Positions 50,419 to 59,233 are shown, numbered from the stretch's first letter. The stretch is DNA of 64,000 nucleotides from SM23-28-2 sp964512285 (GCA_964512285.1 CAZEJO010000007.1:1-64000); one strand, 5' to 3'. Notes: generated by a model from the letters alone, not told the origin. Translations and numbers: made by a program.

Positions 50419-53085
50419 ATGACGAGAAGAGGGGTTTGCCTGCACTCCGGTGCAGGCAAGGAGACACTTCCAGCCCTGGACGACCCGGCGGCGATCCAGG
50501 GCCTTTCTTTTTGCCCGCGTCCTGCCGGAGTCCCGCGACGGCCGTTGGCGCTGGTCGTGGGCCTTGTGCTTCTAGGGATTGCCTTAGGCCTCGCGGCCTG
50601 CGGCGGTGATGGCGGCGAAGGCTCAGCGACGGCCACGCCGACTGGCACCCCGCTTGCCGACCTCACGGGGGGCGAGCTCCGCGACTCAACCGGCAGCGTC
50701 GTGGCCAAGCCTGTGTCGCAAGAGACGCTCGAGCCAGAAGAGTTCCTTGCTCGCGTTGAGGAAGATAGCGCCTGGAGCGATCACCTCGACCTGGCTCGCG
50801 ACCTTGGCTACACCGACGTTCAGACCGCTCTTACCGTCGAGTACGACAACGGCGCGGTCGTCACCTCGGGCCTCATCGCCTCCCAGGGGATCGACAGGGT
50901 CATCCTCGTAAGCGCCACTGAGCCGCTCCAGAGCGTCTTCATCATGAAACCTACGCTGGTTGACGGCCGCGTCACCTCCATCGAAATCATCACGCATAGG
51001 GGCGTCACTACCCTCGACCTTGAGACCCGAACGGTCACCGCACAGGACATGTACAGTAGCTGCAGCTATGGGAACTGCCTGGCTGGAGCGCTCTACTTCT
51101 GGGTCGACGATGATGAGTTCTGGAGTCTCTACGGGTTCATCTGCGACGGCTGCTGGAGCTCGCAGAGCGCCATCGGCGCCGTGGTGTGCACTGCTTGCCT
51201 GGCGACGTATCCAGCCATCGCCCTCGCCTCCGCCGCCTACTGCGCGATTGAGGATGCCTGCGACTTTTGCATCAACGACAACTGTGGCCAGGACGAGCAC
51301 GGCGAGCCGTTCTGCGCTGCGGGCGGTTACGGCCCGACCGGCTCGGCCGTCGTCCGCACCGTCGCAGACTACTCCTGCGTCAACCCGAAGACGCAGAACT
51401 CCCAGTGTGAACTCACTAGCACCATCCAGATTCTCGAAGAGTGCGAGTACGGTTGCGCACCGCCGCCGACCGGCGACACGGCGAGCCGCTCCTGCGTGCT
51501 GAACCGTGCCTGCAGCACGGATGCCGACTGCCCGGCCGACCGGAACGTCGGCGACGAATACTGCGCTACGTTGATCACGAATGGGGCCTGGAACGCGTCC
51601 ATAGTTCAGCCGTACCGTGACTACTTCTGCTCGGCGGGAACTTGCACGTCCGCGGTTCGCTACCGCGGCACGTCATGCCCCTACGGCTGTGCGCCAGGCG
51701 GGGCGGCATGCTTCGACCCCGCCACTTGCGAGCGAGACGAAACCGTGCAGGGTAACTGTGTAGTGGGGCAGGGCGGAGATCAGGGTGACATGCTGTACGA
51801 GACCTACAAACACTACTATGCAACGGAGACTAACAGCGGCTGGATCTGCACCTCGGAAACTCGCTACCGCGAGATCGAGTGCCTATATGGTTGCGAGGCT
51901 GGCTTCCTTAACTCCAAGTGCTTCGACCCAGCGGCCTGTGATCGGGAAGAGGTCACGGGCAGAAATTGTGTGCCGGCGCTGGGTGAAGGCTGGCAGGGCG
52001 ACATCCTGTACGAGACCTACAAACACTACTACCCGACGCAGAACTCGAACGAGACTTGGACCTGCGCCTCGGAGACCCTAACCCGCCAAAGCGATTGCCA
52101 ACATGGCTGCGACGCCAGCCGCTCCAAGTGCTTCGACCCAGCGGCCTGTGATCGGGAAGAGGTCACGGGCAGCAATTGTGTGATCGCACAGGGAGAGGGC
52201 TGGCAGGGCGACATCCTGTACGAGACCTACAAACACTACTACCCGTCGCAGAACTCGGACGAGACTTGGACCTGCGCCTCGGAGACCCTAACCCGCCAGA
52301 TCGGCTGCGACTACGGCTGCTCCACCGACGGCAAGTCCTGCGCGGAGCCGCTGCCAAGCTGTGTCTCGGCCACCTGCGAGCGAGAAGAGCCGCTGACCGA
52401 CCCGATCTGCCAACTCCGACCAGACGATAACAAGTACATTATCGCGCAGGACTTCCGCCACTATTTCTGCGAGTCGCTGACCACAGGCGGTTCCACCTGC
52501 ACCTCGGAGGTCATCACACGGGCGATCCAGGAGTGCCCCCACGGCTGCGCGCTTGGCGGCCAGTCCTGCGCCCAGCCGCCGCCAACCTGCGACCCCGCCG
52601 CCTGTGAGCGCGAGGAACCGGCCACAGAGCCGGTTTGCGCCCAAGCGCAGTCCGGCTGGATCATCGAGCAGATCTTCCGCCAGTACTTCTGTCGCTCCCT
52701 CAACACCGGCGGCTCCACCTGCGATTCCACCACCGTCGCTCGGACGCTGGCCAATTGCCCCTACGGCTGCGCTTCCGACGGCAAGTCGTGCGCTCAGCCG
52801 CCGCCGGGCACCGTGCCGGCGGCTCCCAGCGGCTTCCTCGCCCTCCAGCATTCTGGCGGCACCGAGTTCGAGTGGACCGACAACTCCGACAACGAGGATG
52901 GGTTCCGCGTCTACTTCGGCAGCCGCTCCCTCGGAGGACCGTCGCAGCTCATCACGACCGTCGGGCCGGATACGCAATTGGTCGATACCGACTTCGTGCG
53001 ATCCGGTTCCGAAACCTGCTGGGAGGTGTATGCCTACAACGCCGCCGGAGAGTCGGCCCCAGCCTGGTACTGCCTGCCGCCGTGA
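50419..53085 (+). CDS. large Cys-rich repeat lipoprotein with C-terminal FN3 domain
   Basis: Up to 888 residues from the ATG at 50419 (GGAGG upstream). The signal core LALVVGLVLLGIALGLAAC with lipobox LAAC lies unusually late (about residue 60), and a hairpin and terminator lie before it. The true start may be the TTG at 50545 (codon 43). About 150 residues of an alpha/beta region follow, then at least six Cys-rich modules of about 55-70 residues built on CFDPAACDREE, ILYETYKHYY, TCASET and C-x-YGC. An FN3-like domain (PAAPSGFLAL, WEVYAYNAAGES) ends the protein. It is probably a surface protein held by disulphides. Family unknown. Confidence 0.8.
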   Translation: MTRRGVCLHSGAGKETLPALDDPAAIQGLSFCPRPAGVPRRPLALVVGLVLLGIALGLAACGGDGGEGSATATPTGTPLADLTGGELRDSTGSVVAKPVSQETLEPEEFLARVEEDSAWSDHLDLARDLGYTDVQTALTVEYDNGAVVTSGLIASQGIDRVILVSATEPLQSVFIMKPTLVDGRVTSIEIITHRGVTTLDLETRTVTAQDMYSSCSYGNCLAGALYFWVDDDEFWSLYGFICDGCWSSQSAIGAVVCTACLATYPAIALASAAYCAIEDACDFCINDNCGQDEHGEPFCAAGGYGPTGSAVVRTVADYSCVNPKTQNSQCELTSTIQILEECEYGCAPPPTGDTASRSCVLNRACSTDADCPADRNVGDEYCATLITNGAWNASIVQPYRDYFCSAGTCTSAVRYRGTSCPYGCAPGGAACFDPATCERDETVQGNCVVGQGGDQGDMLYETYKHYYATETNSGWICTSETRYREIECLYGCEAGFLNSKCFDPAACDREEVTGRNCVPALGEGWQGDILYETYKHYYPTQNSNETWTCASETLTRQSDCQHGCDASRSKCFDPAACDREEVTGSNCVIAQGEGWQGDILYETYKHYYPSQNSDETWTCASETLTRQIGCDYGCSTDGKSCAEPLPSCVSATCEREEPLTDPICQLRPDDNKYIIAQDFRHYFCESLTTGGSTCTSEVITRAIQECPHGCALGGQSCAQPPPTCDPAACEREEPATEPVCAQAQSGWIIEQIFRQYFCRSLNTGGSTCDSTTVARTLANCPYGCASDGKSCAQPPPGTVPAAPSGFLALQHSGGTEFEWTDNSDNEDGFRVYFGSRSLGGPSQLITTVGPDTQLVDTDFVRSGSETCWEVYAYNAAGESAPAWYCLPP
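50436..50459 (+). repeat. perfect hairpin in the start region of the Cys-rich lipoprotein gene
   Basis: TTGCCTGCAC pairs perfectly with GTGCAGGCAA around TCCG. GGAGAC follows directly. It lies 75 bases after tRNA-Phe and inside the first codons of the longest lipoprotein frame. Confidence 0.7.
50473..50512 (+). terminator. intrinsic terminator downstream of tRNA-Phe
   Basis: GCCCTGGA (50473-50480) and TCCAGGGC (50495-50502) form an 8-bp stem with a 14-base loop, followed by CTTTCTTTTT. It probably ends the tRNA-Phe transcript. Confidence 0.75.
51711..52340 (+). repeat. three tandem 210-bp units inside the Cys-rich lipoprotein gene
   Basis: Units start at 51711, 51921 and 52131, each with CTTCGACCC at its head and ATCCTGTACGAGACCTACAA (first unit ATGCTGTACGAG) inside. 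The second and third are nearly identical over their first 185 bases, a sign of recent duplication. Period 70 codons. Confidence 0.9.
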
Positions 53086-53168
53086 TGCACTAAGCCTACT
53101 CTCCTTTTTGGGCTAGCGTTGGCGGCTAGAATGCACGGTCACCCGCCGCAGCACCGGACCTTCGCCTC

Positions 53169-53945
53169 TCAGGGCGGCGGCTGTAGAGGCCGCGGGCGGT
53201 CGCCAGCGATGTAGCGGCGGAGCCGGTCGGCCATCTCGGGATCCCACAGGCTGGCGGCATGGAGGCGGTGCTCCAGGTCGATCCCCTCGGCCAAGGGCAG
53301 GGCGAGTCCCTCTAGAGCACATCGACGGTCATCGCGGAGAGCGGTCTGTGGGTAGGACGAGATGGCGTCGGCCACCTCGAGAGCCCGAGCTACTGCCTCT
53401 CCCTTGGGCACGAGCTCCTGGACCAGACCCATGCGCTGGGCTTGTTCGGCATCGATGAGGACGCCGGTTTCGATAAGGTAGAGGGCATTGCCCAGGCCGA
53501 TAATGCGGGGCAGGCACTGGGTGCCGCCGTCCAGCAGGGGGACGCCCCAGCGGCGGTTGAGAACGCCGAACTGGGCGTTGCGGGCGGCGATGCGGAAGTC
53601 GCACCAGCAGGCGAGCTCGAGGCCGCCGGCGGTACAGTAGCCGTTGACGGCGGCAATGGTGGGTTTGGAGACATCGGTGATGCGGGTGGGACCCATCGGG
53701 CCGGACTCGTGAGAGCCGGGTCGAGAGGCCAGGCGGCCGACATCCCGCAGGTCAGCGCCGGAGCAAAAGGCGGCATCGCCGGCGCCGGTGAGGATGAAGA
53801 GGTCCAGAGAGTCATCTCCGCGGAACTGGTCTACAGCCTCGAACAATAGCTGTGCCGTGTCGGCGTCGACGCAGTTGCGCACCTCGGGCCGGTTGATGGT
53901 GACCAGAAGGGTCCGCTGATGGCGTTCGGTCAGGACCTTGGGCAT
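53169..53945 (-). CDS. enoyl-CoA hydratase/isomerase family protein
   Basis: 258 residues of crotonase fold. Oxyanion-hole segments are FCSGADLRDVG and NGYCTAGGLELACWCDF, where Cys-Thr stands near the usual Ala/Gly. The Glu at the start of FGVLNRRWG is absent, so the reaction may not be a standard hydration. It acts on acyl-CoA thioesters. The ATG at 53945 begins MPKVLTERH. Confidence 0.92.
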   Translation of the reverse strand: MPKVLTERHQRTLLVTINRPEVRNCVDADTAQLLFEAVDQFRGDDSLDLFILTGAGDAAFCSGADLRDVGRLASRPGSHESGPMGPTRITDVSKPTIAAVNGYCTAGGLELACWCDFRIAARNAQFGVLNRRWGVPLLDGGTQCLPRIIGLGNALYLIETGVLIDAEQAQRMGLVQELVPKGEAVARALEVADAISSYPQTALRDDRRCALEGLALPLAEGIDLEHRLHAASLWDPEMADRLRRYIAGDRPRPLQPPP

Positions 53946-54017
53946 GGCTTCAACGGCGATAGATTAACACAAATGGGCCGGGCGTGGGCCACACCATTGG
54001 CTTCGACACGCTGGCCG

Positions 54018-54046
54018 TTGACAACCTATCCTTCGGCTGCGATGAT
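54018..54046 (+). promoter_or_regulatory. promoter TTGACA-17-GATGAT
   Basis: TTGACA at 54018-54023 and GATGAT at 54041-54046 are 17 bases apart, about 70 bases before the PAS-LuxR start. Confidence 0.55.
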
Positions 54047-54118
54047 TATATTGTCCTCGTGTTTCACCTGCGTCGGCGGACGGGGAGTTGTTGGGCTAAG
54101 CGAGAGCAAGAGAAAACG

Positions 54119-54703
54119 ATGAACGATCTGCCAGCAGTGCCTTTGGAATGTCTAGAGGGGATCATGGACGTTCTGGACGTGGCGGTTGCCTGCATGGATC
54201 TCCAGGGTCGAGTTCAGGTCTGGAACCGGGCGTCTGAGGAACTGAGCGGATGGAGCAGAGAGGAAATGATAGGCTCCACGGTGGATCGAGTGATCCCTCC
54301 AGGTGGGCGGGAGCGTAGGAAAGAAGTGCTCGCTCGCACCTTGACCGAGGGGCAGGCCGCAGGAACGTACAGCCGCGTGCGCAAGGACGGCACGATCTTC
54401 CGCATCGAGATGCGCATGCATCTGATCCGCGACAAGCAGGAAGAGCCACACTGCATCATCGTTTTCGTCGAGCCGCTTCCGGGACACGGGGTCTCCTTGA
54501 CCGATAGACAGAGGGAAGTGCTGAGGTACATTGCCACCGGACGAACGAACGACGAGATTGCGAAGAGACTGGTTGTAAGTCGACGCACAGTAGAAAGGCA
54601 TGTAGCGGCGATCCTCGACAAGTTCGGTGTGGAGAATAGAGCGGCTGCGGCCGCTATAGCGGTCGCAGCCGGCCTTGCGCAGCCGAAGGCTACCCCTGTC
54701 TAG
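54119..54703 (+). CDS. PAS-LuxR transcriptional regulator
   Basis: 194 residues from the ATG at 54119. A PAS domain (about 10-110: VAVACMDLQGRVQVWNRASE, SRVRKDGTIFRIEM) is followed by a GerE/LuxR helix-turn-helix (SLTDRQREVLRYIATGRTND, RRTVERHVAAILDKFGV). The PAS ligand is unknown. The 3' end overlaps the MarR gene tail to tail by 4 bp. Confidence 0.93.
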   Translation: MNDLPAVPLECLEGIMDVLDVAVACMDLQGRVQVWNRASEELSGWSREEMIGSTVDRVIPPGGRERRKEVLARTLTEGQAAGTYSRVRKDGTIFRIEMRMHLIRDKQEEPHCIIVFVEPLPGHGVSLTDRQREVLRYIATGRTNDEIAKRLVVSRRTVERHVAAILDKFGVENRAAAAAIAVAAGLAQPKATPV

Positions 54704-55218
54704 GACTGTGCCGGTGGCATGCCAGAAGGCGATCGCCCGAGGGCTTCGTCAAGCCTTTTCAGCGCCACGGTCCGCAGCTTATCGGTGCTCGCGTCGAACC
54801 CCCGCAGTTCCTCGTCCGTGAGGGTAGAGAAGACCTCTTCAGCCAACCGACTGGCGACCGGCATGGCTTCCTCCCATTTGCGCTCACCCTTGGCGGTCAA
54901 GCGCACCCAGGTCTTGCGGCGGTCACGCCGGTCGAACTGCCTCTCCACAAAGTTCTGGACCTCCAGGCGGTCGACCAGACCGGTGATGGTCTGGCTGGCC
55001 TTGACCATTGCCCGACCGATCTCGCCGGTAGTAAGGATGCCCCCGCCCTGCTTCAGAACATGCAACAGGTGTAACTGCGGGAGCGACAGATTCTGAGGCA
55101 GCAGGGCTAGTTCGGTCAGCTTGAATATGGCGTTGTGGGTGTGGTAAAGCATGAACCACTCGGCCATACCTCTCGCCTTCCCTTCAACCTCCGCGTGCCT
55201 CTCAGCCCCAATCGTCAT
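54700..55218 (-). CDS. MarR-family regulator
   Basis: 172 residues from the ATG at 55218, chosen for GGAGGAGAG just upstream; longer open frames to 55413 are arginine-rich and unlike the family. The winged helix is LPQLHLLHVLKQGGGILTTG with VKASQTITGLVDRLE as recognition helix and DRRDRRKTWVRLTAKG as the wing. Ligand and targets unknown. Confidence 0.92.
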   Translation of the reverse strand: MTIGAERHAEVEGKARGMAEWFMLYHTHNAIFKLTELALLPQNLSLPQLHLLHVLKQGGGILTTGEIGRAMVKASQTITGLVDRLEVQNFVERQFDRRDRRKTWVRLTAKGERKWEEAMPVASRLAEEVFSTLTDEELRGFDASTDKLRTVALKRLDEALGRSPSGMPPAQS

Positions 55219-55470
55219 TTCACTCTCCTCCTCCGCTGCACCGCTGGGGCGGTGTTTCTCATTTGCCACTTCCATTCTCCTTCGGCGCGGGACATACCGT
55301 CTACGTCGGGGACTACCCATTTTTCTTCGCCCCAGTTTGGAACGAGTGCGATTCGCTGGGTGCCAAAGCGAGATGATCGGGGGCTGCTGCGCTCGCTCGC
55401 ACGGCGCTTCCACACAACGACCGTGATGAATCTATCGCGGAAACCCCACGCTCTACTTGACCGTAAACGC

Positions 55471-55580
55471 TTGACAAACTCCTCGGCATTAACCTAGCGT
55501 GCGGTTGAGGTCGGGAGATTCCCGCCCCGAGCACTGAGAGAGCTTTTGTGGCCACACCCCCGAAGGCTCTCTCTTTCTTT
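55471..55580 (+). ncRNA. candidate small RNA with promoter and terminator
   Basis: TTGACA at 55471-55476 with TAGCGT 18 bases on is a possible promoter. GAGAGAGC (55536-55543) and GCTCTCTC (55566-55573) form a stem enclosing a second palindrome (TGTGGCCACA) and are followed by TTTCTTT. No gene of this strand precedes the terminator. A transcript of about 75 nt from near 55506 would be expected. Weak -10, so uncertain. Confidence 0.4.
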
Positions 55581-55702
55581 GGATGCCATGCAGGTGCGGA
55601 TGCCCCAGGACATATGAGTATTTTCCGTCTTGCTGAAGGCAATGGATTGACCGAGAATCGCGTTTGGCGTTGGGGGGTGTAGCCACCGATCCCGACGTGC
55701 TT

Positions 55703-55748
55703 GGGGTGGGGAGATGGTTCATCCAGGTCGGCTCTCCCCGCCCCTTTT
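55703..55748 (+). terminator. second plus-strand terminator-like hairpin in the MarR-Flp interval
   Basis: GGGGTGGGGAGA (55703-55714) pairs with TCTCCCCGCCCC (55733-55744), with one G-U pair and an 18-base loop, then TTTT. The T-run is on the plus strand, not on the strand of the Flp gene that ends at 55816. Confidence 0.55.
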
Positions 55749-55815
55749 GTGTGGAAGGCGGGTAGGAGCCAAAGGCCTCGATGGCGCCCGCAGTCACGCC
55801 TCAGCCGAGAGTGAA

Positions 55816-55998
55816 TTAGACAAATCTCCCAAGAAACTCGGTGAAGTAGCTGTGGGTGGCGAGACTTATGGCGGTGACTGCCATCACGCCCACCATGACG
55901 ACCGCAGCGAGCATCAATGTGTACTCGGCCAGGGTCTGTCCAGACTGACGCCCAATAGCGGCCAACAGGAACTTGATCCACGATTCTGCATGACCCAT
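55816..55998 (-). CDS. Flp/Fap-type class IVb pilin, second copy
   Basis: 60 residues from the ATG at 55998 (AGGTGG upstream). The prepilin site is G followed by QTLAEYTLMLAAVVMVGVMA, with Glu5 and Tyr6. It is about as similar to the pilin at 9801 as family members usually are. No assembly genes are nearby. Open codons upstream to 56121 are not pilin-like. Confidence 0.9.
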   Translation of the reverse strand: MGHAESWIKFLLAAIGRQSGQTLAEYTLMLAAVVMVGVMAVTAISLATHSYFTEFLGRFV

Positions 55999-56271
55999 GG
56001 GAACCACCTCTCTTCTCTGAGCATAGCGGACGTCATTCAGAGCACGCAAGGCGGCGCAGGTTAAAGCGGGGTGAGAAATATCGTGTGAGGCGAAGGCAGA
56101 AGAGTGCCTTTCAGACGCCAAAGATCGGCGGCTTGACGGTGCGCCAGCCGAAAACTGTCAACAAGGCAGTCGAACCGTCTACCCCAAGGCAAGCCTTAAG
56201 CGTATGATAGAGAGTCGGGCTGCCTAGCACCCGAGGGTATCGACTAGTGCATACGGATCGGGAGGTGAATC

Positions 56272-56631
56272 ATGACTCACCCCATCTGTCACTTCGAGAT
56301 TCCCGTCGATGAACCGGAACGAGCCAAGAAGTTCTATCAGGGCATCTTCGGCTGGCAGATCACTGACACCGGCCAGGGAGGATACCATCTTATCCAAACC
56401 GGGGAGGGTGAGATGGCTGGAGGCATGATGAAGCGGGTGGTGCCCGAGCAACGGCCAGTGCTGTACACCCTGGTCGAGTCTGTAGATGAGTACTCGAAGA
56501 ATATACAGCAGGCCGGCGGGACCATCGTCGTGCCGAAGACGGCCGTGCCGACGATGGGCTACTTCGCTCAGGCCTTTGACACGGAGGGAAACGTTTTCGC
56601 AATCTGGGAGGAGAACTCTCAGGCTCAGTAG
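56272..56631 (+). CDS. VOC-superfamily (glyoxalase/dioxygenase fold) protein
   Basis: 119 residues: ICHFEIPVDEPERAKKFYQG opens the fold, IFGWQI follows, and the second half ends in AQAFDTEGNVFAIWEEN. Candidate metal ligands are His7 and the Glu near the end. GGGAGGTGAATC precedes the ATG. Substrate unknown. The 270 bases between it and the Flp gene are a divergent promoter region with no hexamer pair I trust. Confidence 0.9.
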   Translation: MTHPICHFEIPVDEPERAKKFYQGIFGWQITDTGQGGYHLIQTGEGEMAGGMMKRVVPEQRPVLYTLVESVDEYSKNIQQAGGTIVVPKTAVPTMGYFAQAFDTEGNVFAIWEENSQAQ

Positions 56632-56676
56632 CAGGAAACAGCATATGTCCCCCATAGGGGGAAGGAGGGATGAATT

Positions 56677-57513
56677 ATGGCGATCGATCTCAGCTTGGTC
56701 GGTCAGAAGCTACCGCCCACGACCTTCGAATACGACGATAGAGACGTCATACTGTACGCCCTGGGCGTAGGCGCTGGCACCGACGAGCTCCAACACGTCT
56801 TCGAGAGGGGCCTCAAGGTTATCCCCACGTTCGGTGTTGTTCCTGCCTTCCCAGCTCTTATGAGCCTGGTGACTGTGGGCAAGATCAACCCGGTGATGCT
56901 ACTTCACGGCGAGCAGCGCATCGAGGTGAAGAAGCCTTTCCCGGTCACAGCTAAGGTCACCACCGAGAGCACTGTCAAGGCCATATACGACAAGGGGCGC
57001 GGGGCCCTGGTAGTGGCTGACGCTGAGACGAAAGATGAGGCGGGAGAGGTCATCTGCGTCAACACCTTCGGAGCGTTCGTCCGGGGCGAAGGCGGATTCG
57101 GCGGCGACCGCGGCCCCAGCGGCCCCAAGAACGTGCCGCCAGAGCGCTCACCGGACGAGGTGGTGGAGATGCAGACCCTGCCTCAGCAGGCGGCCATCTA
57201 CCGCCTCTCGGGCGACCGCAACCCGTTGCACATCGACCCCAACTTTGCCAAGATGGCTGGCTATGACAAGCCTATCCTTCATGGTCTGTGCAGCTTCGGC
57301 CATGTGGCCCGCGCCGTCATCCAGAAGTACTGCGGCGGCGACGCCGATCGACTCAAGGGGCTGGACGTCCGCTTCTCGGGTGTGGTCTTCCCCGGGGAGA
57401 CGATCGTCACCGAGATGTGGAAGGAGAGCGACACCGAGATCATCCTCCAGGCCAAGACGAAGGAGCGGGGTGAGGTGGTACTCAGCAGCGCGGCGGCCAC
57501 TGTAGCCGCGTAG
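56677..57513 (+). CDS. MaoC-like (R)-specific enoyl-CoA hydratase
   Basis: 278 residues, a double hot-dog protein. The N-terminal half starts DLSLVGQKLPPTTFEY. The C-terminal half holds the hydratase-2 motif YRLSGDRNPLHIDPNFAKMA and PILHGLCSFG. Size and order match the hydratase part of eukaryotic MFE-2 and actinobacterial MaoC proteins. It hydrates trans-2-enoyl-CoA to (R)-3-hydroxyacyl-CoA. Confidence 0.94.
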   Translation: MAIDLSLVGQKLPPTTFEYDDRDVILYALGVGAGTDELQHVFERGLKVIPTFGVVPAFPALMSLVTVGKINPVMLLHGEQRIEVKKPFPVTAKVTTESTVKAIYDKGRGALVVADAETKDEAGEVICVNTFGAFVRGEGGFGGDRGPSGPKNVPPERSPDEVVEMQTLPQQAAIYRLSGDRNPLHIDPNFAKMAGYDKPILHGLCSFGHVARAVIQKYCGGDADRLKGLDVRFSGVVFPGETIVTEMWKESDTEIILQAKTKERGEVVLSSAAATVAA

Positions 57514-57577
57514 GGATAGGCTAGCGTCTGAGCCGTATTCCCTAGGCCCCGTCGGCGCTGATTCGTTCCTAGGGGGA

Positions 57578-58558
57578 ATGAGAATGTCTGTATTGCTCGT
57601 CTCTTCTCTGCGGCCTCTCGTGGGCAAGACGGCCGTCTCTGTGGGCATCGCCCAGCGGCTTGGGCAGGACGGCCACCGCCTGGGGCTCGCCCGACTGACA
57701 ACGGCTGAGCAAGACGAGGCCGCCCAGGCCGACGCCCGCTGCTTCGCTTCTCTTTCCCTCTCCACCGAGAAGAAGGGTCGACCCCTCTTCCTGGAAGAGG
57801 TCGCTAAGCTAGTGAAGGGGACTAGCTCGTCCGATGGCGACCTCATTGTGGAGCTGCCGGTGGGCTTCTCCACCAGTGAGGCGGTTCGGACTCTGGGCGG
57901 CGTGCTGGTCCTGGTCGAACGGTCCGCCGATCTGACCGTCGGCAAGGTCACTGCCCTTCAGAAGGAGATCGGGCAGGGCTTCGTCGGGCTTGTCCTCACT
58001 GCCGTCCCTCGAGCGCAGGCGACGGCGGTTGCCGACACGCTCGCTCGGAAGGGGATCCCAATCCTGGCTCTCCTGCCCGAGGACAGATCGCTCTCGGCGC
58101 CCAGCATCGGTGAGATGGCTCAGGCCCTGCAAGCCGAGACGCTCTTCGCCAACGGTCGTACAGAAGAAGTGATCGAGCGTGTGACCATCGCCTCCATCAG
58201 CGCCGATCCCGCCCAGAGCTACTTCGCCCGTTTCGATCGCCAGGCGGTCGTCGTGCGGTACGACAAGCCTGACCTCCAGCTAGCTGCCCTGAACGCCGAC
58301 AGCCGCTGTCTCATCCTTAGCGGCGGCCAGATGCCCCTGTCCTACGTCAGCGAACGGGCGGAGGCGGAGGGTGTGCCCCTGCTCATCACCGACAAGGACA
58401 CAATCACCGCTGTTCAGGTCCTGGAAGATCTCTACTTCAAGAGCCGCTTCGGCCACCAAAAGGCGGAGCGCATCGGCCAGCTTGCGGCTGAGCATCTGGA
58501 CTACGATAGGCTCGTGCGGGCGCTGGGGCTACGCCATAAAGGGACGAGCGGGCGCTAA
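57578..58558 (+). CDS. BioD-like P-loop/DRTGG-domain protein
   Basis: 326 residues. The N-terminal part (SSLRPLVGKTAVSVGIAQRL) is the dethiobiotin-synthetase-like P-loop that precedes phosphotransacetylase in Pta. The C-terminal part (AQSYFARFDRQAVVVRYDKP, LILSGGQMP, TAVQVLEDLYFKSRFGHQKA) is a DRTGG domain. The phosphotransacetylase domain itself is absent. Such stand-alone proteins are thought to be regulatory. GGGGGAATGAGA lies before the start; a second ATG is at 57584. Confidence 0.88.
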   Translation: MRMSVLLVSSLRPLVGKTAVSVGIAQRLGQDGHRLGLARLTTAEQDEAAQADARCFASLSLSTEKKGRPLFLEEVAKLVKGTSSSDGDLIVELPVGFSTSEAVRTLGGVLVLVERSADLTVGKVTALQKEIGQGFVGLVLTAVPRAQATAVADTLARKGIPILALLPEDRSLSAPSIGEMAQALQAETLFANGRTEEVIERVTIASISADPAQSYFARFDRQAVVVRYDKPDLQLAALNADSRCLILSGGQMPLSYVSERAEAEGVPLLITDKDTITAVQVLEDLYFKSRFGHQKAERIGQLAAEHLDYDRLVRALGLRHKGTSGR

Positions 58559-58570
58559 GAAGAGACGGTC

Positions 58571-59104
58571 TCAGGGATCCAGGGAGGTCTGGGGGGAGGC
58601 AGCACGCTGCCTCTCGGCGCTCTCCGCAGCCTCTCCCACCTGCGAGGCCTCGCTCACCCTTTTCTGGACCGAGGCGCCCGCTGACTTCTGAGTCGTGCAG
58701 TAGGGGCAGGCCACCCAGTTGAAGCTCAGAGGGCGGCCGCAGTTCTTGCAGGGCTCCTTGAGCTGAGTGCGGCAGTGGGGGCAGATGACGAAATCGGCCG
58801 TCACGTAGCGCCTGCAGGAGGGGCAGATGCCCTGCTCCTCAAGCTCCTGGAGGAGAGCCTCCTCCTCCAGGGAGCGGGAATAGGCCTCGGCTAGCGTCTC
58901 GTTGGGCCGAAGGATCATGTATATGATCCAGCCCGGGATATTGAACACCAGAACGAGGAGGACAGCCACTATCTGGAAGGCAGTGTCACGGGTTCTGTCG
59001 CGGATGTCTCTATAGGTCCAGGCAATGATGCCTATCCAGAGGACCAGCACGTAGGCCCCGGCAATGGTAGCCGCCAGGGTTGCTGCGTTTTCCCAGTTGT
59101 CCAT
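58571..59104 (-). CDS. membrane protein with double zinc ribbon
   Basis: 177 residues: two TM helices (about 9-29 and 43-65), a helical linker, then three CxxC-type knuckles (GICPSCRRY, VICPHCRTQ, EPCKNCGRP and VACPYCTTQ, pairing into two ribbons), and a disordered Ala/Ser tail. The topology puts the ribbons in the cytoplasm. Function unknown. Confidence 0.88.
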   Translation of the reverse strand: MDNWENAATLAATIAGAYVLVLWIGIIAWTYRDIRDRTRDTAFQIVAVLLVLVFNIPGWIIYMILRPNETLAEAYSRSLEEEALLQELEEQGICPSCRRYVTADFVICPHCRTQLKEPCKNCGRPLSFNWVACPYCTTQKSAGASVQKRVSEASQVGEAAESAERQRAASPQTSLDP

Positions 59105-59233
59105 GTTCCTGCCTTCGTCTCCTAAGCTGGCCGATTATACCACGCCTTCTCTGGCACTGTCATCCTAGGATTGCTCTGGCGATGCAGCGCCTTTGAGGAT
59201 AAACTGAGAAGGTCTTGCCCAGTTGTGAGCCCC

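Noticed and set aside
51711..52340. 210-bp tandem repeats as a mobile element
   Set aside because: The units are exactly in frame, encode the Cys-rich module and have no terminal inverted repeats or transposase.
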